64,000 nt of DNA from assembly GCF_042242105.1 (NCBI RefSeq), contig NC_092024.1, positions 9,511,501 through 9,575,500 on the forward strand, written 5' to 3'. Position 1 is the first letter of the stretch, and each line of letters starts with the position of its first letter. Shown one piece after another: positions 1 through 13,100 of this stretch. The notes under the pieces were generated by a model. That model made no database searches. It was not told the origin of the DNA and worked only from the letters and a program-made list of their open reading frames with translations. The position numbers and the translations under genes were made by a program. The stretch comes from Pempheris klunzingeri. Taxonomy: Eukaryota; Chordata; Actinopteri; Acropomatiformes; Pempheridae.

Positions 1-43
1 AAATGTGAGTGTCATGTTAAGAGAAGGGAGAAGTGACACTTAC

Positions 44-2869
44 TGAAACTTGGTATGTAGGTCTCTGGACTCAGCTTCCTGGACATGGGAGGGAAATCTT
101 CACTGGCCACCTGTCAGAAGGCAGACAATCATTTGCTTTAATGGTAACAATAGAGGATGAAGTTCAAATAACTAAAGTCAAGCAATCCTTAAACAAACAA
201 GAGCCAAAGTGTAATTCCATCCAGTGGCCTGAACAAAAGGATGGAGCAGATACTTGACCAGTTCAGACAAGATCCACCGGTATTTGGGTGGATGTAAACA
301 GTAAACGATAAACAGACTTAACTAAATGTACATGACGTCTTCTGTTCTTATCAAACTTTAACTGCCAACCTGCGACCTGTGAAATGTAATTCAAGTAGAG
401 TGAGAAGTATGATTGATTTTTGCACCATCTCTGCCTTTGCCTACAATCTGATCAACGCTCATAGTAGAGAGTTTGTTGCAATTGCAATCAACACTAGAGC
501 AGTAAATAAGCCATGTTTTACAAGCATAACCCTGTGATATCACCAATTATATTTCACGCCCCCTTCAGTAAGTGTGCTGTGTGTTAATGGGGTTGCTGGG
601 AAACAGGACAGTGCTGTAAACAGAAGGTTTTTCAAATGGAGGCTCTAAGCTGGAGCACAGTTTCCAGAATAAAATATGGTCAATTAATACGTCATGAAAC
701 ACAGCCACTCATCTCAACCTACGGACTTTTTTTTCATTTGAATAGAACTGATGGTTGCTTATGTTTAACGGATCGTTTTAGCTTGTTAGCTAATAGTATG
801 ACCCTGGTGGTCATACTGCTTATTCTCAAGACGACGGATGCTGTCGCTGTGCAGAGAAATGAGTCACCTATGTCTTCCAGGAATAGTGTCAGTGATTCTG
901 GAGTTGTTGGCCTCTCTGTTTGTAACAAACTGAGACACATATTCAATGATACATTTCAGTCTATTGTTAACCTACCAACAGATACAGATCACTTTCTAAT
1001 GGTGTAAAAAAAAGCAGCAGTCTGTGAGCAATATGCTTCTAAGGAAGTGTGTATGCGTGTGTGTGTCTGTGTCTGTGTGTGTGTATGGACTGACACACAA
1101 GCTTTGACTGAAGAGGACACTGCAGAACTCTTTGCAGTATGTGTTTAAGATATATTGTCCCTTGTTGCTGCATTTGATCCATAAGGTATCATGAGACATA
1201 TAACTATATTTAGTTTTTTTTTTTACCCCCAAACTCCCACTGAGAAAAGTGTCACATATAAGATTTTGTTAATCTTTTTGCACTGGTACCTTTGGGTGTC
1301 ACTCAGCTTGTTCAAACAACAAGTGAAAAAAAATCTGACAGCAGAGAAACTGTCAAAATCCCAGATCGAATGATTGAAATTAATTCATTCCTGCTAAGAT
1401 TCAGCTTCATCATAACTCTGTAGATTAAGGGAGCCAAAAAGCACACAAAAAGAAACACTCCTTTCATGTTGTTTGCAATTACTGACTGATTGGGAGCAAA
1501 TCAATATAACTGCCTTGCCATTGAGATGCTCTGTAATTGAAAGACACTCTGGTGCTCCTAAAACCTCTGCACAGACAGCCAACAAAGGACTAAATGAGCA
1601 CTAATTGCTTTGGATTTCAACAAGTATTTTTAGAAAAAACAACTCCTTGTTGAGTCAACAGCTGCCTCATTCATGTCGATCCATAACAACAAAATTATCC
1701 ACCTGCTATCAGGGAAAACTAACCCACAATACCTCAGAATTACCCTCTAAGCTGTAGATCTTATTTTGACTCATAGAGTTAGCAAGGACTTATACTAAAT
1801 AATTATCACAAGAGTCTGCAGTGATGATGAACCTCACCTGTTCAGAGCACTTTCCATTGAGGGTACTGCATTGCTGGTCATTCTCAGTAGAGGAAAAGCT
1901 CGATATCTCCCAGGGAAGTTTGTTCTTCCCTTTACCTGCGCTGACAATCCTCCTTTGAAGTGGAAGGTCATCAGTGAGAGAGCCTAAGCTGCCATAGCCA
2001 TACAATCGGTCACAGTCTGGTTCAGTTCTGTGGCTCCTGGCACTGCTAATCCGCCCTCCGTTCATCACCCAGTCCAGATCAGCTCCAGAACTGTACTGCA
2101 GGGTGCTCCGCTGTCCTGGTTTTGGTACCACCAAACCATACTCCACTATCCCCTCAGAGGAGAGCTTTGGAAGGACGTGCCTTGCTCGTCTTGCCTGTAC
2201 AGCTGCCATAAGACCCTCTGCATCCTCATTGAGCTCAACCATGTCTACAGCTTTCATTAGAGGCTGCTTTTTCCCTGTGTCAAGGCAACAGTCAAAAACA
2301 GCAAACAGCTCAAGGGAGGCGTGGCGGACCTTCCTTTTGCTGTCAGCCAGGTATGGTGCAACCTCAAAACAAAGTTTGGGGATGTTAAAATCTTTCCTAG
2401 GAAGAGTGAGCATAGCTGCCATAATAATGATAAGGACATCTTCCCGAACCCTTGAATTCTTGTGTTTCAAGTTACCAGTGACAAGATCCAATATTTGTTG
2501 CGGTGCAACAGTTTTCATAAGCTGTCGAAACACATTCATGTATTCATTTCTGGTTACGGTACGGGTATCCCCTAGGGCCTTCAGAGCCACAAAGACTATC
2601 TGTTTGAAATATTTGTCCACACCTGTGTCTAACTTCAGAATGAGTAAGTTTAAAACTTGTAATGTGCCATGCAGCACTTTAAAATTACTGTCATCCAGCA
2701 GTCGAGGGAGAAAACTGATGAACTCCTGAATACTGCCAGGTGGGACTGATTTAATGTCCACTTCTGAGAGGATGTGTTTGAGCTCTTCCACCCCATTTGT
2801 GCGATTTTGGTAGTTCTTCGGGTCCAGGAGCTGCTCGTGTAACTCCTGGGAGATCAATCCAGGTATCAT
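44..2869 (-). CDS. togaram1: TOG array regulator of axonemal microtubules 1, 5' part, runs off the left edge
   Basis: Togaram1 (crescerin, FAM179B) is a ciliary protein whose TOG domains bind tubulin and control axoneme growth; human mutations cause Joubert syndrome. Two coding exons are visible: 1838-2926 (reading from ATG 2867-2869) and 44-110. Both have AG/GT borders, and the phase continues from the first into the second. The first exon encodes a HEAT-repeat TOG domain with DDSNFKV at residues 59-65, VNLKHK-like inter-helix loops (NLKHKNSRVRED) and the conserved SAGKGKNKLPWE at 310-321. It aligns with human TOGARAM1 from about residue 305, the second TOG domain. The start is uncertain: the frame upstream of the acceptor at 2926 is closed by a stop, so ATG 2869 is the first usable one and has A at -3. 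The exon at 44-110 (begins VASEDFPPMSRK) is called from splice sites and open phase only. Neighbour klhl28 supports togaram1 over togaram2, as in human 14q21. Confidence 0.88.
111..1837 (-). other. togaram1: togaram1 intron
   Basis: This intron lies between the two togaram1 exons. It holds a GT-rich microsatellite at about 1047-1085 and short open frames on both strands that have no splice-site or homology support. I see no further exon in it. Confidence 0.6.
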
Positions 2870-3720
2870 TATTGATGGTCTTACTGCTGTGGTCAGATTT
2901 GAGAATTCACTAAAGCTAACACAATCCTGTGAGGACAATAATATTCCTCCTTTTTACTTGGTGCTTTCATCCTGAGTGGTTGGTGGTGGAAAACCACTCT
3001 GCTGTTAGTCAAGCTGTGAACACAAAACATGGTGGTTAGATGAACGGGAGTGTACACAGAGCTAATTACATTCCTCAGAGTGAAATGAATGCAGCGAGGA
3101 GGAAATTTATGTATATAAACACGTTACAACACAACCAAATAACCGTAACTAATTGATCTAAGTGCCTCGTGATCGATCACTGTGAACTAACATTAGAACA
3201 GAGGGAGTGGGCACAACCACTTGTGGCTGTCCTGTCCATTCATAGCAGAATAGGTAGAGATGACCTTTACAGCTGTATGTGAAGTTACCTTATTCCCTGC
3301 TATTGTGACACTGATTACTGTGAAGTCTGTCGTTTGGAGCCTCAGCCAGTTATACGATATTAAGCAGTGCCCTCAATGAGCTTACAATCAATCCCTGACT
3401 ACACGTTAACGTTACCGTTAAGCAGCCTGATTAATCGCTGGTTAGCTAACTACATAGAATCTTAGCGTTAGTTAGCTAACCGTTCAAACGGTGCTAAGCT
3501 AAGCTAACTACTCCGCTAATGGTGTTAGGACTGACTGAGCTAGCAAAGTTAGAAAAACAGCAAGAAAATAGACCTCGCATTTCTCCTCGGTCCTCTTCGG
3601 TGACGCTCGACGAGGCTATCTAATGTTACGTCGTCCAAATGTCCGTGTCATGCTGCGGCAGCTACAGTAGTCTGAGTGCAGACATTTTCCCCGGTAGTTT
3701 TAGCTGGTATCTGGAGTCCT
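2870..3720 (-). promoter_or_regulatory. togaram1: togaram1 leader and probable promoter region
   Basis: Upstream of the first coding exon there are splice acceptors at 2927-2928 and, further upstream, at 3014-3015 (TTGTGTTCACAG read on the minus strand), which implies at least one noncoding leader exon. The CpG-containing stretch at about 3570-3670 is the likely first-exon or promoter area. I cannot fix the transcription start or the first donor. No protein-coding frame is present here on the minus strand. Confidence 0.4.
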
Positions 3721-3770
3721 GGGAGTGTTGAATGTTTGGGAGCTACAGGGGTATTCTCACAGAGAGGAGC

Positions 3771-3854
3771 CCACACACACACTCACTCACTCACACTCAC
3801 ACACACTCACTCATATAAACACACGCACGCACGCACACACACACACACACACAC
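3771..3854. repeat. CA-rich microsatellite
   Basis: Compound repeat of CACA and ACTC units followed by ACGC and AC units, about 84 bp, just beyond the togaram1 promoter area. Confidence 0.9.
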
Positions 3855-4595
3855 GGGCAGCAAAATGGCGAATACATGTCGCAAACTGAGCGCTTCCATG
3901 GCGACGCCTGTTCCTGCAGGCTCCTCAGCTCACAGCTGCAGCGGTCTATGTGTTATTATACATTAACATTATGTAACTTATTGCCGCCTATCTGCTGCCC
4001 CAGCGGTCACATGTCTAACACAGCTTTAGTCATTTTATTATACTGTATTTTACATGTTATTATACTTATTAATATATTTTAGCTACTGCACCATTTTATG
4101 TTTTACCTCTTATATCTTAGATTATATTCAGATTCTTTGTCTTATTTCTTAGACTATGTTTTCTTATGTCTTGAATGTTTTGTCCTATTTCTTAGATTAT
4201 GTTGTCTTATATATTTGATGCTAATCATCCACTTGTGACTTTCTTTTAAAGTGATTTCTTCTACAGATATACATGAGTTATATATGTGAGTTCACTGTTG
4301 GGAGGAGCCCAAGGCTGAAGAATTTTATTGCCAACAACTGCTTCACTGTAATTGTTGTGCTTAAGGCAATAAAGAATTTGTAAATTGTAAATATAATATA
4401 AATATCACTTAAAATGTATTGTGGGTTGCTGTTTGTTTTGGTATTATTTCTATTCAGGTATGATGTCAAAAACGTTTATATTTTCTCAAATAGCCTATGT
4501 ATTTATCTATAGTATATAAAGCCAACCACAAACCCCTACTTTTATAGAAACATAAAAAGAACAACATTGGTCACTCCCTTTGATTGATGATTTAA

Positions 4596-4720
4596 AAAAT
4601 AAGATAAGTTAAGATAATCCTTTTTTTTGATCCCCAGAGAGGAAATGTGGGTGGTACAACAGCATGAGGACAGAAATAGGCCTAATGATAAAAAAAAGAA
4701 CAATTATAATTATGTAAAAT
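4596..4720. repeat. Old interspersed repeat fragment
   Basis: The stretch with AAGATAATCC, then a T run and GATCCCCAGAGAGGAAATG, resembles a motif scattered widely in percomorph genomes (AGATAATCCTTTATT..CCC..GGGGAAAT). The family name and exact limits cannot be given without a repeat library. Confidence 0.45.
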
Positions 4721-5849
4721 AGAAATATGAGTGGAATAAATAGAAAGCAGCAAAGTCAGCAATGTACAGTATAAAAGTTAGAGTAATATGATTCCATTAG
4801 CTACAACAGCATACACCACAACATTATATAATGTGATTTTGTAATTATACATAGAGTTGTCTGTATTAGATATGATGTAGTACATTAAACAACAAACAGT
4901 ATAACATTACATATCTTCTTACATGATATAGTATAATATAGTGCAGTATAAAACAATATATATAGTAAATAAATTATAATATAAGCACAGCACACCGATA
5001 TAGCTCAGAATAAGATATATCATAAGGTATTGTATGAGCATAGTATATTGTATAATATATAATGAATACTAATAATAATAAGCCATGTCATGGGAGACAC
5101 AATTGAATTTCAGATTTACTGTAAAATATTCATGAACAATGAAAACTGTTTATAAAGAGATCATTTGCAAAAACAAGCAAAAGCCATTCTTAAAAAGAAT
5201 AAACCAATGCCAGTTTGTCAGTTTCACTTGAGTGCACAATATAAGAACATTAAAAAAAAATTTCGATACCTTATCAAAACCAGAGCGCCCAAAAAAAAAC
5301 ATGACTGAGATGTCTGTTTTTGTAAATGAACCATTGATACACACTTTTGATGTACTTACTTTACTTAAAATGTATTCAACTTTATACAGAATATTTCACC
5401 AATAATACTTAAGAGGCAAATACATAATTACTTGTAAAGTTGCAAATTAAATCTTTAAATGCAAATAATCCCATAATGAGCTGAAAATATGATGCTTTGT
5501 TATGGACTAAACTATCCAAAAATGTGTAAATTGGTCAAAAGTAGCTCAACTTGAACCAGCTAAAACAGTGGAATGTTTCTTGCAAATGAATGTATTAACA
5601 ATAATTTAATGCAATGTATAACACTGACACTGGCCAATAACTCTCACACACAATAACACTTTAGATATGGACATGCAGTATCATATTAATACAGATTTTT
5701 TTTTAAATCCAAACCTGTCCTTTCAAGTATATTTTTCTGATATTACTAATATTACTGGAGGATATATGTTTTGGGCGGGGTCATCAGATGCACATAAACA
5801 CCGGTAAAGTTGACTACCACTCTGAGACACTGTCTCACACGGACGTGGC

Positions 5850-6060
5850 TCTTCCCTGTGAGTGGCTGCGACTTTTATTTTGAAACCAGAGCGGAAGTGG
5901 GTGTGCTGCCCCGATAGCTGGGTATTATAAGAGCTGCTCTGTAGCTTCGTGGCTAGGTTGGCAGTAGGTTGTTTTCCTGATAGCCGCCCGGGGTTCCCTG
6001 TCTCTGCCACTGCAAAATCGGTCATTACAGCGGCACACCAGACGGACTATAGGTTACAGG
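5850..6060 (+). promoter_or_regulatory. klhl28: Probable klhl28 promoter and first noncoding exon
   Basis: This GC-richer island in AT-rich surroundings contains a GCGGAAGTG ETS-type site near 5889 and a TATTATAAGAG element near 5924. The coding sequence begins exactly at a splice acceptor (6947), so a noncoding first exon must lie upstream, and this is the best candidate. The donor is not certain. Confidence 0.4.
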
Positions 6061-6946
6061 TTTGTTTTTCTTGATTTGACAATATATAAATGTTATCTGA
6101 CAGCTAGCTATAACGTCACGTTTAGTGTCTGTCAGCCATGTTACTGTATATCAATCAATGATGCAGCTAGCCACAGTAACCGTGTTTATTTTTAGCAGCT
6201 AACCTTCGCTGACTGCAGTGCAATGAAACAGAGATATAGGCACCGTGTACTTGCTGGAGTCCAACATTGTTGATGATACGCTGCTAGCATGACTGTCGAT
6301 GTTAATGTAAATATTGAATCCGTGGATATTTGCCCCTGCATACCCCAAGTTGTTGATGGGTTTTTTTTTTTACAGTGTGTTAGCTAGCGCACTAGCTGTC
6401 TGCTGGTGTAAAGCTAAGAGGTAGCTACCGAGTTTTGATCTGGCCATGTCCCCCCGTTCAGAAATCAAACCAAGGCCCCAGTCAACAAACTCACATTTAT
6501 TGTGACTGGATGTCATAAAGCATAAATGCACACCAGTGTCCAGGGCAGCTGGCTTGAGGTTGAGCTAAAAGTGTGTGAGCTTTCTATTAAGTACGGTAGG
6601 TTAACTTTAGGATGCGTTAGCAGTGGATTAAGGAGATCATGCTTCTTTAGCTTGTCTCGCTGCTTCCAGCGGGTCGGAATCACTACTGTGTGACTTGGAA
6701 ACATCCCTGAATGCATCACACCGCTCGGGCATGTCTCCTTAACGCTTGCTGTCATTACGTCATGATGCACAGGCCTGTGTTAGTTGGCTTTTCAGGCATG
6801 TAGTCTCATTGACAAGATGACAAATGGTTGATTTCCAGTGTCTCAACTGGTTGTTGGCCACATGTCAATGAATCTGAAAATCGCACTGAATCAGTAGCCT
6901 TTTCAAAATGTCTACACTGCACTGAAATGTGGCTTCCTGCTCTCAG
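6061..6946 (+). other. klhl28: klhl28 first intron
   Basis: Presumed intron between the noncoding first exon and the first coding exon. It ends in the acceptor CTGCTCTCAG at 6937-6946. No coding segment is seen. Confidence 0.45.
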
Positions 6947-9900
6947 ATGGACCAGCAGGACCAGTCCTATATGTTTGCCAGTCTGAAACGGCCTCACTCA
7001 GAGCAGCTGCTGCAAGGCCTCCAGCTCTTGCGGCAGGATCATGAACTATGTGACATCGTCCTGCGTGTGGGTGATGCCAAGATCCATGCCCACAAAGTAG
7101 TGCTGGCCAGCATCAGCCCTTACTTCAAGGCCATGTTCACGGGTAACCTGTCGGAAAAGGAGACCTCTGAGGTGGAGTTCCAGTGCATTGACGAGACTGC
7201 CTTGCAGGTATGTATGGAGCCAGACACCTTATTAACTGCACTGATTAACTGAGGTGTCATGGGTATTGTTTATGTGACGCTTTTACTCTCTCTCTTCTAG
7301 GCCATCGTTGAGTATGCCTACACCGGCACGGTGTTTATCTCCCAGGAAACAGTGGAATCTCTGCTACCGGCTGCCAATTTACTCCAAGTTAAGCTCGTAC
7401 TTAAGGAGTGCTGCTCCTTCTTGGAGAGCCAGCTGGACGCTGGGAACTGTATAGGCATCTCCCGCTTTGCAGAAACATACGGCTGTCATGACCTGTGCCT
7501 GGCTGCAACTAAGTTCATCTGTGAGAACTTTGAGGAAGTTTGTCAGACAGAGGAGTTTTTTGAACTGACGAGGGCTGAGTTGGATGAGATTGTGTCCAAT
7601 GACTGCCTTAAGGTGGTCACAGAGGAGACTGTATTTTACGCCTTGGAGTCGTGGATCAAATATGATGTAACCGAGAGACAGCAGCATCTGGCGCAGCTGC
7701 TGCACTGTGTTCGCCTTCCACTCCTCAGCGTCAAATTTCTCACCCGCCTATATGAAGCCAACCACCTTATACGAGATGACCACGCATGCAAGCACCTGCT
7801 CAATGAGGCCCTCAAATATCATTTTATGCCTGAGCACCGGCTCTCCTATCAGACTGTGTTGTCGGCACGACCCAGGTGTGCCCCGAAGGTGCTGCTTGCA
7901 GTAGGAGGCAAGGCTGGACTGTTTGCAACATTAGAAAGGTAATGATAATAATTTGGAGCACTGTGGAAAGGAAACGTTGCAAACTTCTGGATTGTATATG
8001 CCTGTCTAAGTTCTGTGTTCAAAAACAAGTAGACTCATCAGATGATTTCTGTCTTTCTCTTGCAGCATGGAAATGTATTTCCCTCAGACAGATTCGTGGA
8101 TAGGACTGGCTCCTCTCAGCGTACCCCGATATGAATTTGGAGTGGCAGTGCTGGACCACAAGGTGTATGTGGTGGGCGGCATCGCCACACACATGAGACA
8201 AGGCATTAGCTATCGGAGACACGAGAGTACAGTGGAGAGCTGGGACCCTGAAAGCAACACATGGTCCTCGGTAGAGCGTATGGCTGAGTGCCGCAGCACG
8301 CTCGGGGTGGTCGTCCTGGCTGGGGAGCTGTACGCCCTTGGTGGCTATGACGGCCAGTATTACCTCCAGTCAGTGGAGAAATATGTCCCCAAATTGAAGG
8401 AGTGGCAGCCTGTGGCACCCATGACAAAGTCCCGCAGCTGCTTTGCCACCGCTGTGCTGGACGGCATGGTGTACGCTATTGGAGGCTATGGCCCAGCCCA
8501 CATGAACAGGTACTGCCACTGTGGATATGATCTTTTCCCTTTTCCCTAACACATTTATGCTATATTTAAGAATGAGGAACTTTGAACATGTGTGATAATG
8601 TGACTGATGAACTTGTTATAGTTAGTTATTGTGAGTATACATTGTGAATAACATTTTTCCCTTCAGCTGAAACCACTTCTATTGAAGATTTTGTATGATG
8701 TGAGGACTGCACACAGCCATATAGAAACAAAACACGCAGCTAACCTTTGTTCTCCTACAGGTGACATTTGGCACGAGTAACATAAAGCTTTGGTGCTCAA
8801 ACACCCTTTTTTAAAAAAAAAAAAAGTCTTTCATCTCAGTGAAAAGCCACTAGCTCTTTTAGATGCCGTAACCTGTCTTTCTCGCTCAAGGTCGTGTTGG
8901 TTATTTAATAGAACTAGCAATCAAGTGAGGGATGTCAAGTGTTGCTGAGAAAATGGCCAGGGCCCTGTTAATGAGTGGAGCCATAACAGAAGTGGTGGCT
9001 GGAGTTTCATTGAGAGGGTGCCTGGCTCTGTGCTGCTGATTAGACCGGTGTTGTTGCTGTGGACCTCTAGAGAGCGGTGCCTCTGTTGCTCGTTTCCTTG
9101 ACTCCTGAAACCCCTCAGGAGAATGTGTTTGGATAGAGAATCTTTGGGGAATATTTTTTTTTTTTCCGTTCCCCAGTGGCTTATATGTCCTTGCATACTG
9201 CAAAACAATCCCAATGCCAGAGTTCCAGTCACTGTTGTGGAGTTTGTTTAAGTCTGGTCAGATTTAGTAATTCATAGCCTCATTAAGCAGTTTGTATGAT
9301 CAGACCTCCCTGAGCTGTTTGTAGCCTTTAAATATGGCTAAATATCAGTTCAATTAAGTTCTGTATTTCCAAATTAGACTTGCATCTGAAGAAGATTCCC
9401 CACTCCTGAAATAAATCTTTTGAAGAGTACATTGGTTTTGCATGTCTTATTGTTGAGCAGATTTCCCAGATAGCTGCTGTTTCAGTTATGCCTGTCTAAT
9501 ATATGAAAACAACAATGGTTATTTTCTAACAATGGGTAAATCACTATAACATTAAGATGGGGGTTTATTTAGGAATTTTAGAGGGCTGGGAAATCGGTTC
9601 CGTTTATATTTGGACTTTTTAAACCTCTGTGCATTTTGTTAATCGTGCTGAATCTGTTCCACACAGCGTGGAGCGATACGACCCCAGCAAGGATGCCTGG
9701 GAAATGGTAGCCCCCATGGCAGATAAGAGGATCAACTTCGGAGTGGGCGTCATGCTCGGCTTCATATTCGTGGTGGGTGGACACAACGGAGTGTCGCACC
9801 TGTCCAGCATCGAGAGGTATGATCCGCATCAGAACCAGTGGACAGCCTGTCGGCCAATGAATGAACCACGTACTGGTGAGTTTACGTCATATTTTAGCTA

Positions 9901-10132
9901 GAGCCCCCGTTTGTAGGATTTAGAAATTAATGCTATTGGCTAAATACAACTGTGGCGTTATCTTGCAGGTGTGGGCTCTGCCATCGTGGACAACTACCTC
10001 TATGTGGTGGGAGGTCACTCCGGGTCATCCTACCTGAACACTGTCCAGCGCTATGACCCTATCTCAGACAGCTGGTTGGACTCGAGCGGCATGATGTATT
10101 GCCGTTGCAACTTTGGTCTGACTGCCCTTTGA
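6947..10132 (+). CDS. klhl28: Kelch-like protein 28 (BTB-BACK-Kelch)
   Basis: KLHL28 (BTBD5) is a BTB-Kelch protein of the kind that links substrates to CUL3 ubiquitin ligase; its own substrates are poorly known. Coding exons are 6947-7207, 7301-7938, 8066-8509, 9667-9875 and 9969-10132. All have AG/GT borders and the phases join to 572 codons including stop, so 571 residues, the same length as I recall for human KLHL28. The BTB domain spans roughly residues 20-125 (HELCDIVLRVGD, HKVVLASISPYFKAMF), BACK roughly 130-240, and six Kelch repeats roughly 280-565 with GG doublets and YDP/W spacing. The start is ATG 6947, the first base after the acceptor; an upstream in-frame ATG at 6929 lies in the intron. 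Synteny with togaram1 and c14orf28 matches human 14q21.2. No disruption was seen. Confidence 0.97.
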
Positions 10133-13100
10133 CCCATGGCCCGGCCAGCTAGGACCCAATAAGAGATCTTAGACACAAAGACGTTTCTTTTTTGTTGTCT
10201 CCTCCTCTTTCCCCACATTCATCCTCCAGGTGCAGAGGAGCGCTGCACACCGACGTGAACACCAGAGGAGAGAGAGCCTGCTGGGTGGATGGATGTGCCG
10301 GGCTAGCTGGCTGGTTAGAGGGGGACCACAGGCGTGGCTGCAGAGATGAGGAAGAGCTGCAAAGTCGTGCAGAAAAGAGAAAGATGGGAGGAAGATTGGA
10401 CGGCTGTCGTCAAGGGCACGAGGAGACAACCGCTCTACTGCTGCTGGACCACAATGAGGACTCTGAGCCATTTCCCAGAGGATTGTGGGAGAAAACTTGT
10501 CACTTTTGTTTCTAACTTTTCTGTTGTGTTAGCAGACATTGTTTGTTTTCCTTCATGCCATTAATTCTGTTTAACACTTCAATCTTTTTTTTTTTTTTTT
10601 TTTTATTTCCCTGCTGCAACTGGAACCATGTGTTCAAATTTTGTAGAACACTGCAGTTTGCTGGTGTATTGGTATGAATATGTGGTTGTTGGCCATGTAG
10701 TGTGTATGTCCGTGTGTATGCTCGAGGGGTACATGCATGTCAGATAGGATTGTTTGTTTTGTTACGTGTCTGCGTGCAGAACTGATGCTTGGGCTCAGCA
10801 ACGCAGGAGTTCTGCATCAAAATCAGTGCTTCACAAAAAAGAGAAAAGTTGGAATCTTTATATTTTCTCAAAAAGGGCTGCCTTTTTCTCTCTTGTAAAT
10901 AGTCTAAATGAAATATATAGATATGAATATATCCTCTAGTGCATTGCCTGTAAATGTTTTTCTGCACTGGGTCACTAGTGTGTGTGCGGATGTGTGTGTA
11001 GTTCGATTCCAAGGGTCAGTGTAGAGGTGAATGACAAATTCTCCTCAGAGTGTTTGCCACTTAGTCTCTGCTTCATTCCTCGGAGCCATTTAAAAAACCC
11101 CATGTTGTAGCTTTTGTTAATCTTCCTACGGTCAGGTCATGAACTTGCTACTCTTCACGATAGTTGAAATCGACCTTGGCCCTCTTTTCACCCTTTGGTC
11201 TGTACACAATACCAACTGGTGCTATATTTAGGATTCAGGATTCAGCTGTTTGTCTGTGTTGCCTCACATAATTAGGTCAACCTCTGTTCAGCCTCTGCTA
11301 CATTACTGCATTAGATTAAATGTGCATTTAAATGCATAAAATTTAATGGCCCCCAACCATGCAATAAGAACTCCTCCTGAAAAGTAAGCCTGTGGTTGGA
11401 CGACCACAAACTCCTCTCTGAAAATTAGCACTATGTTTTATTTGATCTGTTCTAGTTAGCCTTCCCCTCCCCTCAGATTGTCCCTGTTGCAGGACATGAG
11501 CATGTTTTGTAATTGTCTCTACGCCTGTTCCTTGGTAAATATCACTCTCTTAGCCACAAACAAGACTTCTCTGCCTGTGATTGGGACTGACGCCTGCTCT
11601 TTGCACTCGCCACCAAACGTGATCCTCATGTAGCCAAGGTCTTGCTTGCAAGCTCAGGTTCGAGGTAATCCGTTCACAGCTTCATGTGAAGTGCCAAATC
11701 ATGCCCCCCCCCTCCATCTTTCCCATCTCCAGTCCCTCATGTGCCACAATTGAAAAATTTTCTTCTCGCCCTTTTTGCTAATGTATCAGCACTACATTCT
11801 TCCATGCTGTCATATAGAGATGGATGATAAAGCACCAAGGGCTGTGCCAGCCACCTCAGGCCATGTTGCCACTGTCTCCAGTCCTGTGTCCTGGTAGAGA
11901 GACCAGAGCGCTCCCCTGGGTGTGTCTTACTGGTTGAGGGTGTCGCTCTGTGCAGCCTTGGGCTCGGTTAATGGCCAGATCAAGCAATGCACAGCAATAG
12001 AGGGGGCGCCAGGCTAGGAAAGGCTAGGTGTGAAGTCTGTCTTGTTGAGTCACTGTTAATGTTCAAGTCTAGTTTGAGTTGCTTTGTGCACTGATGTTTG
12101 CACACAAGTGGAAACTTAACCAAGCTCTGCATTGCACTTACCAAACTATTTGATACATATTGTAATTTGTACATATGTTTTGATTTAGGATAATGGCATT
12201 TAAATAATGCAATAAGACTTCTGTTCTCTCTGTGGATGAATATGTTTTGTGTTTGTCTCTTTAAAAAGCCAAGGCATCTCATATTGCTGTAACAGAACCC
12301 CACATGGCATGTCTGTCGATTCACACTGTTGGCCGGTTAATGTGGAAACATCAAATGGTACCATTGACTTTGCCTCATCCCACCAGACGTCCTGTGTTGT
12401 CATTTTGCCGTGCATGCTGGTTCATTTTTTTTTTTTTTTACAAGCCGTGTCTTTGTATAGGCAGATTCGGATGGTTTTCTAACAATTCATTGATTAATGG
12501 CCAAATGTATGCACCTTTTTTTTTTTTTTAAAAAACAAACAAAAACCATCGGTTTTCACCACATACAAGTCTTGTAAACACTAGACAGGATGTGTGCTCT
12601 TCCACTTTACCCTTGTACTCTAAAGTTGACGTGTTCGTAAAAAGATTAGATTACTACAAACGAGAACTATGAGAACTTTGCCTTGCAAATTTGGTCATGG
12701 TGTCACTGGTGAGATGTTTAGTTTGTTATAGACTTTGTTTTTGCATCACCATATAAAGTAACTTCCTTTCAATTTGTTTTATTTTGAAAGAATAACATAA
12801 GCAACCCAAGCGTATTTCTGCAAATGTCATTTTATTTTAGAAAAATGTGACTTTTTTTTGTATTTATGATTAGAATTATTTGTATTGTGTGTGTGTGTGT
12901 GTGTGTTCTGTAACCTGGTTTTGTTTGCTAATTGTTTTGTCTGTCGTACTAAAGTTTGTTAGGCACTTAAGAGCCACAGCACAGATCACGCGGGCGTAAT
13001 TGTGTGCTGCTGCCATGAGTCATCTAGCAACAATGTCACGTACAATGTCATGATTTCTGAGGTGTACACTAACTACTACTTTAATGAATTTTGGAGGAGG

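Larger units (their letters stand above)
3721..5849. other. intergenic region between togaram1 and klhl28
   Basis: This head-to-head interval is mostly AT-rich and has no supported gene. It holds a CA/CACTCA microsatellite at 3771-3854 and an old interspersed repeat near 4.6 kb, listed separately. The rest, especially 4.9-5.7 kb, is low-complexity A/T-rich sequence. Confidence 0.6.

Noticed and set aside
2103-2729. 208-codon plus-strand open frame
   Set aside because: It is antisense to the togaram1 TOG exon, lacks homology, and is explained as a shadow frame.
6929-6946. In-frame ATG six codons upstream of the chosen klhl28 start
   Set aside because: It lies before the splice acceptor at 6944-6946 and so is intronic; the start at 6947 matches the human N-terminus.
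7379-7705. 108-codon minus-strand frame
   Set aside because: Shadow of the klhl28 BTB-BACK exon.
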